Source: Spirochaetia bacterium (GTDB lineage: Bacteria; Spirochaetota; Spirochaetia; Sphaerochaetales; Sphaerochaetaceae). Taken from it: DNA of 64,000 bases. Shown piece after piece: positions 7,999-16,310 of this stretch (its first letter is position 1; each line of letters starts with the position of its first letter). A program made the translations under genes and the position numbers. A model generated the notes under the pieces. The model was not told the origin of the DNA and did not search any database. It saw nothing but the letters and a program-made list of their open reading frames with translations. The stretch spans positions 558,001 to 622,000 of the forward strand of contig JAKVOU010000001.1 of the NCBI GenBank assembly GCA_022482625.1. The letters are read 5' to 3'.

Positions 7999-10155
7999 TT
8001 AGGCTTTCCCGGCATCCAAGGCTATGCGCGCTGCACTATCATGATGCCGCTTCTCATATGAAGGTCTTCCGACCAGCCATATGGCCCATATAATCAAGGC
8101 CAGAGCAATTGCCGGCCCTATGCCAAACGAAGCACCAAAGAACAGCCAACTGCCGAGCTGGTAGCAAACGAATGCAAGCGCATAACCAAGAATCACTTGG
8201 TATAGGATTGCAAATGTACTCCACGCCTTGTTGCCCATTTCCCTGATGATCGTTGCTATTGCTACGATGCAAGGTGGATCAAAAAGATTTATGATCATAA
8301 ATGAGAAGGCACCCATTGTGGTAAACATTCCAGCAATACCCTGCATAACAGCAGCATCTGAGGCATCAGCTGCAATCTTATTCAGGACGGCCAATGTACC
8401 GATTGCCTGTTCCTTTGCCATTTCTGCCGAGATGACAGCAACGGCACCTTTCCATGTACCAAAGCCTAATGGAGCAAACAGCCAGGCAAAAGCATGTCCG
8501 ATTGCAGCAAGCATACTGCTTTCGATATCAACCATCTGGAATGTCCAACTGAACGTGGACAGCGCCCAAATGACTACACAAGCCGTAAAGATTATCGTAC
8601 CGGCCTTGATGATGAACGCACGGGATCTTTCCCACATATGTATCAGCACTCCTTTCAATGCCGGCATATGGTATGCTGGAAGTTCCATGACGAATGGTGC
8701 CGGATCTCCGCTGAATGCCTTGGTCTTCTTCAAGGCAATACCGGAAAGGACTATGACAGCAATGCTCAAGAAATACATAGACGGAGCAATCCATACTGAA
8801 TGCGGGAAGAAAACTGCCGTAATCATACCGATGATGACAGTCTTGGCAGAACAGGGAATGAATGTACACAGCATGATGGTCATGCGTCGGTCTTTCTCAT
8901 TCTCAATCGTCCGGGCCGCCATGATGGCAGGAACTCCACAACCTGTACCGATAAGGATAGGAATGAACGATTTGCCAGAGAGTCCAAACCGTCTGAAAAT
9001 CCTGTCCATGATGAATGCAATCCTTGCCATGTAGCCAGAATCTTCAAGGATTGCAAGGAAGAAGAAAATCAGCAGCATCTGCGGAACAAATCCAAGGACT
9101 GTACCGACACCTCCGATGATACCGTCCACCAAAAGGCTTTCAAGCCAAGAAGCAGCTCCTGCATTTTCCAGGAAAGTGGATACTCCATTGGTAATAATAC
9201 CACCGAAAAGAGTATCATTGACCCAGTCAGTAAGGAATCCACCCAAGGTAGTAACGGAAATATAATATACGAACCACATGACAGCAGCGAAAATAGGAAG
9301 AGCCAGTATCCTGTTTGTCACTATACGGTCAATCTTGTCTGAAACCGAAAGATTACCTGCAGGTCGTTTCTTACGGATTGTCATTGAAACAATTTTTTGG
9401 ATATAGGCATATCTCTGGTTGGTAATGATGCTTTCGGCATCGTCATCCATTTCTTTTTCACAATCGGTGATATGAGTCGACAGATGAGCCATAAGCTTCG
9501 GGTCCAAATGCAGGCTTTCAAGGACTTTTTCGTCTTTCTCAAATACCTTGATTGCATACCAACGGATATTCTTCTTATCTACAAAAGGAGAAATTGATTC
9601 TTCGATATGTGCGATTGCATGTTCGACGCTTCCAGTAAATACATGGGGCCTTTCCTTGATCTGGCGGGTCTTGGCAATTTCAATCGCCTTTTCAGCAGCC
9701 TTGAGGCTACCCTCGCCCTTCAATGCACTCATTTCGATAATTTCACAACCTAAGGTTTCTCCTAATTTTGCCAAATCTATCTTGTCTCCGTTCTTTCGGA
9801 CAAGATCGACCATATTCAAGGCGATTACCATAGGAATTCCCAATTCAAGCAACTGGGTCGTCAGGTACAGGTTACGCTCGATGTTCGTCCCATCAATTAT
9901 GTTGATGATTGCATCAGGCTTTTCATTGACCAGATACCTTCTCGTCACCACTTCTTCCAATGAATAGGGTGACAGGGAATAAATCCCGGGCAAATCCTGG
10001 ATGATCACATCCTTATGATTCCTTAACCTGCCGTCTTTTTTCTCTACGGTTACACCCGGCCAGTTACCGATATACTGGGTGCTACCCGTCAAATCATTGA
10101 ACAATGTAGTCTTGCCGCAATTAGGATTTCCGGCAAGTGCAATTTTAATTTCCAT
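7999..10155 (-). CDS. feoB: Ferrous iron transport protein B
   Basis: 718 residues, a standard length. The cytoplasmic N-terminal GTPase shows G1 GNPNCGKTTLFN, G2 GVTVEKKDG, G3 DLPGIYS and G4 NMVD. The C-terminal membrane part has repeated hydrophobic segments and the gate-like sequences GTGCGVPAIMAART and PCSAKTVIIGM, with conserved cysteines. FeoB imports Fe2+ across the inner membrane, powered or gated by nucleotide hydrolysis. It follows two feoA genes in the same operon, whose promoter carries metalloregulator boxes at 10722-10762. Confidence 0.98.
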   Translation of the reverse strand: MEIKIALAGNPNCGKTTLFNDLTGSTQYIGNWPGVTVEKKDGRLRNHKDVIIQDLPGIYSLSPYSLEEVVTRRYLVNEKPDAIINIIDGTNIERNLYLTTQLLELGIPMVIALNMVDLVRKNGDKIDLAKLGETLGCEIIEMSALKGEGSLKAAEKAIEIAKTRQIKERPHVFTGSVEHAIAHIEESISPFVDKKNIRWYAIKVFEKDEKVLESLHLDPKLMAHLSTHITDCEKEMDDDAESIITNQRYAYIQKIVSMTIRKKRPAGNLSVSDKIDRIVTNRILALPIFAAVMWFVYYISVTTLGGFLTDWVNDTLFGGIITNGVSTFLENAGAASWLESLLVDGIIGGVGTVLGFVPQMLLIFFFLAILEDSGYMARIAFIMDRIFRRFGLSGKSFIPILIGTGCGVPAIMAARTIENEKDRRMTIMLCTFIPCSAKTVIIGMITAVFFPHSVWIAPSMYFLSIAVIVLSGIALKKTKAFSGDPAPFVMELPAYHMPALKGVLIHMWERSRAFIIKAGTIIFTACVVIWALSTFSWTFQMVDIESSMLAAIGHAFAWLFAPLGFGTWKGAVAVISAEMAKEQAIGTLAVLNKIAADASDAAVMQGIAGMFTTMGAFSFMIINLFDPPCIVAIATIIREMGNKAWSTFAILYQVILGYALAFVCYQLGSWLFFGASFGIGPAIALALIIWAIWLVGRPSYEKRHHDSAARIALDAGKA

Positions 10156-10209
10156 TCTACAGATTCCTCATTCCACTCCTCAGCGAGGGTACTTTTTCAT
10201 AAAGTCGGT

Positions 10210-10434
10210 TCAAAACACTTCAATTTGCTGTGCATCATTTTGACGCAGGGACAACTCATATCCTCTGATCTGGATCTCGATAGGATCTCCAAGGGGAGCT
10301 ACCTTCCTGATATATACATCAGTTCCCTTGATAATTCCCATATCCATGATCCTGCGCTTGGTTGCACCTTCTCCAAGAAGCTTTTTCACCTTGACCGTTT
10401 CCCCTACTCCAGCATCCTTCAATGTCTTTATCAT
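10210..10434 (-). CDS. feoA: FeoA-domain protein (copy 2)
   Basis: 74 residues, one SH3-like FeoA domain: LLGEGATKRRIMDMGIIKGTDVYIRKVAPLGDPIEIQIRGYELSLR in outline, with the family-typical R-R-I-M-D-M-G-I and P-L-G-D-P-I-E-I elements. FeoA is a small cytoplasmic partner of FeoB that promotes ferrous uptake. It lies between the first feoA and feoB, 9 bases after the former. Confidence 0.95.
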   Translation of the reverse strand: MIKTLKDAGVGETVKVKKLLGEGATKRRIMDMGIIKGTDVYIRKVAPLGDPIEIQIRGYELSLRQNDAQQIEVF

Positions 10435-10443
10435 AAACTTCTC

Positions 10444-10656
10444 CTATACCATGATTCGGTTTGCCATACTCTTGCCCAATGCAATCCTGCTGTCCTTTAC
10501 CTGCAGTATCAGGTTACCGGACAACTCCGAAATCACCGTGACAGAACCATCTACGACAAAGCCCAATTCCGACAGATGTTGCCGTATTGCATCATTGCCC
10601 GTAATTTTATGAATCGTTACGGTTTCACCGGCCTTTGACATAGTCAATGGCATCAT
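10444..10656 (-). CDS. feoA: FeoA-domain protein (copy 1)
   Basis: 70 residues, a diverged FeoA domain with IRQHLSELGFVVDGSVTVI and SRIALGKSMANRIMV. AGGAGG lies directly upstream of two adjacent ATG codons. As first gene of the operon it is closest to the two metalloregulator boxes. Two tandem FeoA copies before FeoB are known in several anaerobes; each may contact a different part of the FeoB complex (inference). Confidence 0.93.
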   Translation of the reverse strand: MMPLTMSKAGETVTIHKITGNDAIRQHLSELGFVVDGSVTVISELSGNLILQVKDSRIALGKSMANRIMV

Positions 10657-10721
10657 TTTTCCTCCTAAAGATTACTCGGAAATCTTCTTTGAACGGCATG
10701 CCAAGTTCACACTTCAGGTTT

Positions 10722-10774
10722 GTTAGACGTCTCTAACTTAAAGTGAGTTTAACGCCTCTAACTTTTCCTGTCAA
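10722..10774 (-). promoter_or_regulatory. feo promoter with two metalloregulator boxes
   Basis: Reading the minus strand, -35 TTGACA (10774-10769) and -10 TAAACT (10751-10746) are 17 bp apart. The palindrome GTTAGA-CGTC-TCTAAC (10722-10737) is perfect and covers the predicted start point. A second, imperfect copy, GTTTAA-CGCC-TCTAAC (10747-10762), covers the -10 and spacer. The centres are 25 bp apart. This is the expected layout for repression by the adjacent DtxR-family protein. Confidence 0.75.
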
Positions 10775-11000
10775 GCCTATGAAAAAAATAATTCAAGAAA
10801 AAACCATGCCTTGTCGGTAACTTGCAATTTGCTTTTTACAGTTACCTATTGTATATTGAATCCAAGAAGTCGCTTTTAGAGCTAGAAAATTGGCTTCAGC
10901 AGGCACATGTCCCTTGAATGCACCAAACAAACGGAAAAATGTTATTTTTGTGTATAATTAATTGATATTTTGTCGGTATACAGAAACCAAAGGATCAAAA

Positions 11001-11378
11001 ATGTCATTGAAGAAAACTACAGAAGACTACCTTGAAGCGATGTTGATGCTCAAGGAAGAACATGGATATATAAGATCCGTAGATGTTGCAGAAAAGCTGA
11101 GTGTCACGAAACCAAGCGTAACCTATGCCACAAAGCAGCTGAAAGAAAAAAAATATATAACAATGGATCCTAACGGATCAATCAGCCTGACTGCTTCAGG
11201 AATGGAAATTGCCTCAGGGACCTACCGTCGGCATAAGCTCCTTACCGAATTCATTGCCAGGCTTGGAGTCGACCGCAAGATTGCAGAGACGGACGCCTGC
11301 AAGATTGAACATGACCTCAGCAAGGAAACATTCGATGCCATCTGCAACCACGTCAAACAAGAAATAAAAGAAGAATAG
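11001..11378 (+). CDS. DtxR/MntR-family metal-dependent repressor
   Basis: 125 residues from the ATG at 11001 (AAAGGATC upstream). A winged HTH (SVDVAEKLSVTKPSVTYATKQL) is followed by the dimerisation and metal-binding domain. Ligand positions: Asp in TTEDYL (MntR-like), His and Glu in RRHKLLTEFI, and Cys-x2-Glu-His in DACKIEHDLS (DtxR/IdeR-like). It lacks the C-terminal SH3-like domain, as in short MntR proteins. A TATAAT at 10953-10958 may be its -10. Divergent from feo and surrounded by boxes it could bind, it is the likely iron or manganese sensor of the island. Confidence 0.93.
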   Translation: MSLKKTTEDYLEAMLMLKEEHGYIRSVDVAEKLSVTKPSVTYATKQLKEKKYITMDPNGSISLTASGMEIASGTYRRHKLLTEFIARLGVDRKIAETDACKIEHDLSKETFDAICNHVKQEIKEE

Positions 11379-11474
11379 AAATATAGGATTGGTTCTCTTT
11401 GGACCTTTGCCTTGATTTCAAGACAATGTCAGAAAGTCTCCTGTCCTGCATTCTGGTACTGACGGCTGCCAATT

Positions 11475-11513
11475 GAAAAGAAGCCGGTCAAAGATAGAAA
11501 GGCTTTGACCGGC
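11475..11513 (-). terminator. Terminator after the Cys-rich membrane peptide
   Basis: A perfect 11-bp stem, GCCGGTCAAAG with CTTTGACCGGC, is followed on the minus strand by TTCTTTTC. The stem could also slow transcription from the regulator gene on the other strand, but no T-run follows on that side. Confidence 0.75.
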
Positions 11514-11568
11514 AAATGAAAACATACCCCCTCCGCTTTACCGTGGAGATAAAGCGGAAAACAACAAA

Positions 11569-11727
11569 TCAGGATTTATCAATATGGCAGGAATGGCAAG
11601 CAGAACACGCACTGCAACCGCTGCAGCAACCATCACAGGACTTACCGTTCTTTGCCCTCTTTACCACGCTGACAAGCGCTAGGATGATACACCCGAATAC
11701 AATGGCTCCGATAACCCAGTTTATCAT
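11569..11727 (-). CDS. FeoB-associated Cys-rich membrane protein
   Basis: A 52-residue gene. AGGAGGG lies just before the ATG at 11727. The protein starts MINWVIGAIVFGCIILALVS (one membrane helix), then a basic KRAKNGK stretch, then a C-terminal tail with seven cysteines spaced CDGCCSGCSACSACHSC. This is the architecture of the FeoB-associated Cys-rich membrane protein family. These proteins accompany FeoB in many Firmicutes and others, and a role in iron handling is presumed but not proven. It has its own promoter at 11795-11823 and its own terminator. Confidence 0.88.
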   Translation of the reverse strand: MINWVIGAIVFGCIILALVSVVKRAKNGKSCDGCCSGCSACSACHSCHIDKS

Positions 11728-11778
11728 AGTTCCCTCCTGTCAATAAGAAACTCACAAGAAGCAATATTGTTTGTCTCT

Positions 11779-11823
11779 GCTAACTTGTACGCATAATCTA
11801 ACACTTCCGCAAAAGAAAGTCAA
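11779..11823 (-). promoter_or_regulatory. Promoter of the Cys-rich peptide with a metalloregulator half-site
   Basis: On the minus strand, TTGACT (11823-11818), a 17-bp spacer, then TAGATT (11800-11795). Downstream of the -10 is GTTAGC (11784-11779), matching one arm of the palindromes at the other iron promoters; the second arm is weak. The same spacing and position suggest membership in the iron regulon, but with weaker control. Confidence 0.5.
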
Positions 11824-11893
11824 CACTGATAAAAATCCTCAGCAAGCCAAAAGCCAAGACTTCTTCCAGTTTTTCAGCCAAAGCTAACAACAG

Positions 11894-11923
11894 CAAAAAG
11901 AGCCCCCGAAAACTATCGGGGGC
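11894..11923 (-). terminator. Terminator of small RNA copy A
   Basis: GCCCCCGA-TAGTTT-TCGGGGGC on the minus strand, an 8-bp perfect stem, followed by TCTTTTT. It is identical in stem and loop to the hairpin at 16281-16310. Confidence 0.88.
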
Positions 11924-12105
11924 CAAAGGCAAGGATAAAAAATGGAATATTGGACAAGAATCTATGCATGGCCCCTTGCCCATCAATGATATGATGCTTA
12001 TACAGTGAGCCAATACGTATTGCCTCGTCGGTTGGCAGTACTCATTTCACTAATCGCATCTAACTTGCAAATACCAAAATGTTAGCCATTGCTAATAATC
12101 ATATC
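11894..12105 (-). ncRNA. Putative iron-responsive small RNA, copy A
   Basis: No open frame of any quality. The unit has its own promoter (12112-12140), a TTAGC-type box near its start and a strong terminator at the end, giving about 211 nt. It aligns with a second unit at 16281-16494. Shared blocks are the promoter, the box, the core GATTCTTGTCCAA followed by TCCATT, and the terminator hairpin. A stem GGCAAGG/CCTTGCC (plus strand 11928-11934 and 11974-11980) lies three bases before the terminator block. The other copy has a different but again complementary stem there, which argues for conserved RNA structure. It also lies downstream of the importer ATPase gene, so its terminator may serve that operon too. 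Confidence 0.6.
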
Positions 12106-12140
12106 GGCTTTATACTATGGAAAAATTTCATGGCAGTCAA
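12082..12140 (-). promoter_or_regulatory. Promoter and metalloregulator box of small RNA copy A
   Basis: TTGACT (12140-12135), 17-bp spacer, TAGTAT (12117-12112). The palindrome TTAGC-CATT-GCTAA (12082-12095, plus-strand reading) is perfect and begins about 10 bases after the predicted start. An alternative -10, TATGAT, lies closer to the box and cannot be excluded. Confidence 0.6.
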
Positions 12141-12270
12141 GTAGGCAATATAAAAAAACCAAGATTTTTCTCTGTAAGATTTCTTTGGTACTTCCGGTCT
12201 ACAAATTCAAAAGGTCACCAATTCCTTTATCTTCCATAATCATTTCACAGAAATGAAGATAGAAGAAGTT

Positions 12271-13356
12271 TCAACGAGGAATAATCCTAGCGAAACGGGT
12301 ATCCGGAACATAAGAGACCATTGTTCCAAGTACAAGATTCCTACAAGAGGAAGCAAAAGGGACATGGACGTAGATAGTCATGGATATGCTGATTTCCAAT
12401 TCATACCGTATGTAACTTCCCAAAAATTGTTTGGAAACAATCCGTGCCCTGGGCTTGCCTACTTTTACTTTTCCTATAGCGATATACTCTGGTCTTAGCA
12501 TCAAAGCAACAGGCTCTCCTTTCTTGAGCGACCGACAATCCTGTCTGTCAATTCTGAATGGAATATTTCCTGGCAGCAGGACCGTTATGATGTTTCCTTC
12601 TGCCTGCTGCACTGTCAGGTGAATAAGATTTGCCTGGCCTATAAAGTCCGCCACAAACATTGACTGCGGAAAGTTATAGATTTCCTCAGGGGTACCGATT
12701 TGTTTTATTCTTCCTCTGTCCATGACGATGATCCTGTCAGCAATAGAAAGCGCCTCCTGCTGGTCATGTGTCACATAAAGACATGCAATGCCAAATTTAC
12801 GTTGTATTGTAAAAATCTGCGATCTCATTTGGATCCGGAGCTTAGCGTCAAGATTTGAAAGCGGCTCATCCATCAAAAGCAATTGAGGTTCCATCACGAT
12901 TGCCCTGGCCAATGATACCCGCTGCTGTTCTCCCCCGCTAAGCTCTTCAGGATAAGCCAGGCCCTTATGTGTCAAATGAAACAATTCCAGACAATCCTTT
13001 ACAGATTTTTCAATTTCTGCAACACTCTTCTTCTTGCACTTCAAGGGATATGCAATATTTTGCATTATGGTCATATGAGGCCATAAGGCATAATTCTGAA
13101 AAACAAAACCGATATTCCTATCATTCGGCACTATTGAAATATGCCGTTTGCTGGAAAACAAGACCCTACCATCCAAAATAATTTCACCTGTGACTGTCTT
13201 CCCTATTCCAGCAACTGCACGCAGGAGTGAAGTTTTTCCACAGCCGCTCGGCCCGAGGATAGCAATCAATTCCCGGTTCTTTATCTTGGCAGAAAACTTA
13301 TCTACGGCAAGTTGTGTATCATACGTAACCGAAACATCGTCAATTTCCAAAGACAT
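12271..13356 (-). CDS. Ferric-type ABC transporter ATP-binding protein
   Basis: 361 residues. Walker A GPSGCGKTSLL, Q-loop region VFQNYALWPHM, signature LSGGEQQRVSLARA, Walker B LLLMDEPLSNLD and switch histidine in YVTHDQQEAL are intact. A C-terminal TOBE-like regulatory part follows (ALMLRPEYIAIGKV). It matches the FbpC/AfuC group that energises Fe3+ import, though putrescine and phosphonate ATPases look alike. It begins 7 bases after the permease stop. The whole operon starts from a promoter with metalloregulator boxes, which supports iron as substrate. Confidence 0.92.
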   Translation of the reverse strand: MSLEIDDVSVTYDTQLAVDKFSAKIKNRELIAILGPSGCGKTSLLRAVAGIGKTVTGEIILDGRVLFSSKRHISIVPNDRNIGFVFQNYALWPHMTIMQNIAYPLKCKKKSVAEIEKSVKDCLELFHLTHKGLAYPEELSGGEQQRVSLARAIVMEPQLLLMDEPLSNLDAKLRIQMRSQIFTIQRKFGIACLYVTHDQQEALSIADRIIVMDRGRIKQIGTPEEIYNFPQSMFVADFIGQANLIHLTVQQAEGNIITVLLPGNIPFRIDRQDCRSLKKGEPVALMLRPEYIAIGKVKVGKPRARIVSKQFLGSYIRYELEISISMTIYVHVPFASSCRNLVLGTMVSYVPDTRFARIIPR

Positions 13357-13363
13357 TCCTGGA

Positions 13364-15013
13364 TCAGCTCCTTTTACCGATAAAAATTATCAAAAAACGC
13401 AACAACATGATGCAACCAATCAAGACGACAGCCAAAGTCGAAGTCATTTCCAATCCATAGGACTGGGACTGCATGCCAAACAGCAAGACCCCTACAGTCT
13501 GTTGACCGGCTGCATAGAGAAGCAACGATATGGGAATTTCCCGTAACGCTATGATGAAACAAAGGACAGATCCACTTCTTATTCCTTTTTCAAGCAATGG
13601 CCAGACAATATCCCTCATGCTTTTTCTTTGCGAAGCTCCTGCAAGTCGTGCTGCAGCAATCTTGTCCCAATCTATTTTTGCAACCAAGCCATTGATATTA
13701 TTCAAGATAATAGGAGTAAAGAGTACCGCATAAGTCACTATTATCGCCCATGCAGAACCATACAATCTTATCGGTTTCCTGTTCCATGCTGTTATGGCAG
13801 CTACAGCAAGTACAAGATTAGGAATGGAAAGAGGAAAAGAAACAAGCCGGACCAAGTATTTTCTTCCAAAAGCATCAGCAGGCAAAAGGGAAATATGCAA
13901 AGCAATAAACGAAGCAATACCGATACCGGTTGCCCCATACAAGAAACTGTTGCGAAAAGCAACTTTAGCTTGTTGGTCAGAAAACAGCTCAATATAATTG
14001 GAAAATGTAAGGTATTCAGACTTAAACGGCAATCCCCATCGCTTGAGAAACGATGAAGCAACCATGCAGACCAAAGGAACTGCTATGAGGCAGACAAGGA
14101 CGAACAAGACTACGGCCATTACAATGAAGCGCCAACGCCCCAAGGAAAAACAGACAGAAACATTTTGACTCGAATGGTGTACCTCAAAGCTTTTTCCAAT
14201 AAGCCTTTTCCTTCCGAAACTACAAATTGCTGTTACCGTAATGACCAGCAGGAGTGACAAGCCTGCAGCCTCCCCAAGTTTCAAAGAAGAAAGCGATGCA
14301 TATATCTGGGTTGAAAGAAATCGTTTGCCGACTGGAAGTCCCAACGCTGCAGGTACATCAAAATTGGCAATGATCCTTCCGAAAACCAAACTGCTTATCG
14401 AAACCAGCTGCGGAAGCAGCAAAGGAACAGTTACGTCTACAAGAGTATGCCATTTACCGGCACCTGAAAGCAAAGCTGCCTCTTCAAGACTCCTATCATA
14501 GTCAAGCAATGCATTGTACAATGCAAAATACGTAATCGGCAGCATATGGACAGACAATACCAACCCTACGGAAAATACCGAATATGGCATCATGGTCATC
14601 CCATAATGCCATCCCAGATGGTTCCACAATCTGTCGATATATCCATTCCGGCCAGCAAGCTGTATCCACGACAAGGCCAACACATAAGATGGTATGGCAA
14701 AAGCAATGAAAATAAAAATATGGACAAACCTTTTTCCTGGCATGTCCGTCCTTGCTACCAGCACGGCAAGGACAAGGGCAACAAATACGGTAAGGCAAGT
14801 CGAAATGATTGCCATGCTGATGGATGTAACCACAGCTTTCCATGTACGGGAATCTATAAGAAGGTTGATAATCGGCAATATCCTGCCATCAGAATTCAAA
14901 CTTCCATTGAATGCACTGACAAACAGAGAAGCAAGCGGATATGCCACAAAAAGTCCTGCAGCTATCCATAGACCTACAAGTACAGGGGAATGTGTAGTTC
15001 TAGAAAAGTGCAT
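13364..15013 (-). CDS. Ferric-type ABC transporter permease (fused two-domain)
   Basis: 549 residues with about twelve membrane segments and two EAA loops (LEEAALLSGAGKWHTLVDVTVP in the first half; AARLAGASQRKSMRDIVWP in the second). This internal duplication is typical of FbpB/AfuB permeases of ferric importers. The start overlaps the end of the binding-protein gene by 14 bases, so the two are translationally coupled. Confidence 0.92.
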   Translation of the reverse strand: MHFSRTTHSPVLVGLWIAAGLFVAYPLASLFVSAFNGSLNSDGRILPIINLLIDSRTWKAVVTSISMAIISTCLTVFVALVLAVLVARTDMPGKRFVHIFIFIAFAIPSYVLALSWIQLAGRNGYIDRLWNHLGWHYGMTMMPYSVFSVGLVLSVHMLPITYFALYNALLDYDRSLEEAALLSGAGKWHTLVDVTVPLLLPQLVSISSLVFGRIIANFDVPAALGLPVGKRFLSTQIYASLSSLKLGEAAGLSLLLVITVTAICSFGRKRLIGKSFEVHHSSQNVSVCFSLGRWRFIVMAVVLFVLVCLIAVPLVCMVASSFLKRWGLPFKSEYLTFSNYIELFSDQQAKVAFRNSFLYGATGIGIASFIALHISLLPADAFGRKYLVRLVSFPLSIPNLVLAVAAITAWNRKPIRLYGSAWAIIVTYAVLFTPIILNNINGLVAKIDWDKIAAARLAGASQRKSMRDIVWPLLEKGIRSGSVLCFIIALREIPISLLLYAAGQQTVGVLLFGMQSQSYGLEMTSTLAVVLIGCIMLLRFLIIFIGKRS

Positions 15014-16031
15014 TGAATTGAGTCTTTATTTCGTCCTGATGCTCAGACAGATACTTCCAGTCAACGCGATGCACCGAAAAATTGTCAGGAATTCCGGCAG
15101 GGAGAGAAAGATCTGAACGCACGCTGATGAATTCATACTTCAATGTTATTTCCTGAGCTTCCTTTGAGATCATAAAGTCTTCAAATGCACGGGCAAGCTG
15201 TTCTTTTTTCTGAGAACGTTCAGGATTGTTGCTGATTGCAATCGGTCTTTCTATTGCCAATGCACCCTCTGAAGGCCAAACAATGCCGATAGAGGAAGGA
15301 TAACCACCTTTCCTGGCTTTTTTTTGAAGGCGTAAAGCTTCGTCATCAGGCGCTATACCCAGTAAGAATTCCTTTTCCATAATCTTGGAAGGAACTGCAC
15401 TGTTTTTCTTTGCCAGATACAGGTGATTATTGACCAAAGACTTGTAGTAATCCCAATTCCTTCCTTTCATGTCATATAAAGTTGCTACCAACGCCAAGGC
15501 AGTAGAAGACTGCTCAGGATCTGCCTGCAGAACAGCATGATCATATTCTGGTTTTGTCAAATCCGCAAAAGAAGTCGGAACCTGGTCAGCAGGCATCAAG
15601 TCTGTGTTATATAAAATGACACCATACCGTTCATTGACCAAAGTATAATTGCCTTTTGTCCTGTATATGGGTTTCAGTTGTTCAATCCCTTGCGGAACAT
15701 ATGGATCCAAAGCTCCCGCTTCATCAAGGGCAATGTAAAGCAAAGGGTCAGATCCCCAGAACACATCCGCACGGATGCCACCTGTCTTGAATTCAGTCCA
15801 GACCCGTTGACGCAATGGGCCACACCCCAGTCCGACAATATCCAAGACATCACCCCTATCCTTTTCAAATGCCTGTTCCAGTTCCTGCAACATGGCAGAA
15901 GGGCCGGAAATATAAGCGGTTATTTTTTCATCAGGTTCATTGACTTCTTCAACTCCCTCAGCAAACAAAGCACTTCCAACCAGTACCATGGCAGAAAGAA
16001 CTAACAGAAACTTCCATCCCGTATGTTTCAT
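15000..16031 (-). CDS. Ferric-type ABC transporter substrate-binding protein
   Basis: 343 residues with a signal peptide (MKHTGWKFLLVLSAMVLVG, likely cleaved after ALFA). The mature part resembles FbpA/AfuA periplasmic iron-binding proteins: ADVFWGSDPLL, LDPYVPQG, YGVILYNTDLMP, PSSIGIVWPSEGA. GGAGGTG lies before the ATG. It is first in the operon and carries iron, probably as a ferric complex, to the permease. A related substrate such as thiamine cannot be excluded by sequence alone; operon control by the metal boxes favours iron. Confidence 0.9.
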   Translation of the reverse strand: MKHTGWKFLLVLSAMVLVGSALFAEGVEEVNEPDEKITAYISGPSAMLQELEQAFEKDRGDVLDIVGLGCGPLRQRVWTEFKTGGIRADVFWGSDPLLYIALDEAGALDPYVPQGIEQLKPIYRTKGNYTLVNERYGVILYNTDLMPADQVPTSFADLTKPEYDHAVLQADPEQSSTALALVATLYDMKGRNWDYYKSLVNNHLYLAKKNSAVPSKIMEKEFLLGIAPDDEALRLQKKARKGGYPSSIGIVWPSEGALAIERPIAISNNPERSQKKEQLARAFEDFMISKEAQEITLKYEFISVRSDLSLPAGIPDNFSVHRVDWKYLSEHQDEIKTQFNALF

Positions 16032-16053
16032 AACACCTCCACAAATTTAACTA

Positions 16054-16098
16054 ATTAGTTATTGCTAACTTTGTAAGCTAAAGCTAACACTTTGTCAA
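16054..16098 (-). promoter_or_regulatory. Promoter of the ferric importer with two metalloregulator boxes
   Basis: Minus strand: TTGACA (16098-16093), 17-bp spacer, TACAAA (16075-16070). One box, GTTAGCTTTAGCTTAC (16088-16073), fills the spacer with one mismatch to TTAGC-N4-GCTAA. A second, GTTAGCAATAACTAAT (16069-16054), covers the start region, also with one mismatch. A 14-bp palindrome, TAACTAATTAGTTA, follows at 16048-16061. GGAGGTG and the ATG of the binding protein come about 10 bases later. Confidence 0.7.
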
Positions 16099-16280
16099 GG
16101 GGAAATTCCCAAATCTACAAAATTAAAACCTGAAAATGGATAATCCAGAAATACTGGGAATCAATTTACAAAGGCATATATGGACTTCACACAACACTCT
16201 TTATGAATTAATTTCATGTTATGTGCATTACTTACTGTCGTAAAACAGTAGCAACATGTCCTGTAAATCCTCAGTTAAGG

Positions 16281-16310
16281 AAAAAAGAGCCCCCGAAAAC
16301 TATCGGGGGC
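16281..16310 (-). terminator. Terminator of small RNA copy B
   Basis: GCCCCCGA-TAGTTT-TCGGGGGC then TCTTTTTT on the minus strand; the stem and loop are identical to those at 11894-11923. Confidence 0.9.

Noticed and set aside
11798-12013. A 71-residue minus-strand frame over small RNA copy A
   Set aside because: It runs through the terminator hairpin, has no ribosome site, and no equivalent frame exists in copy B.
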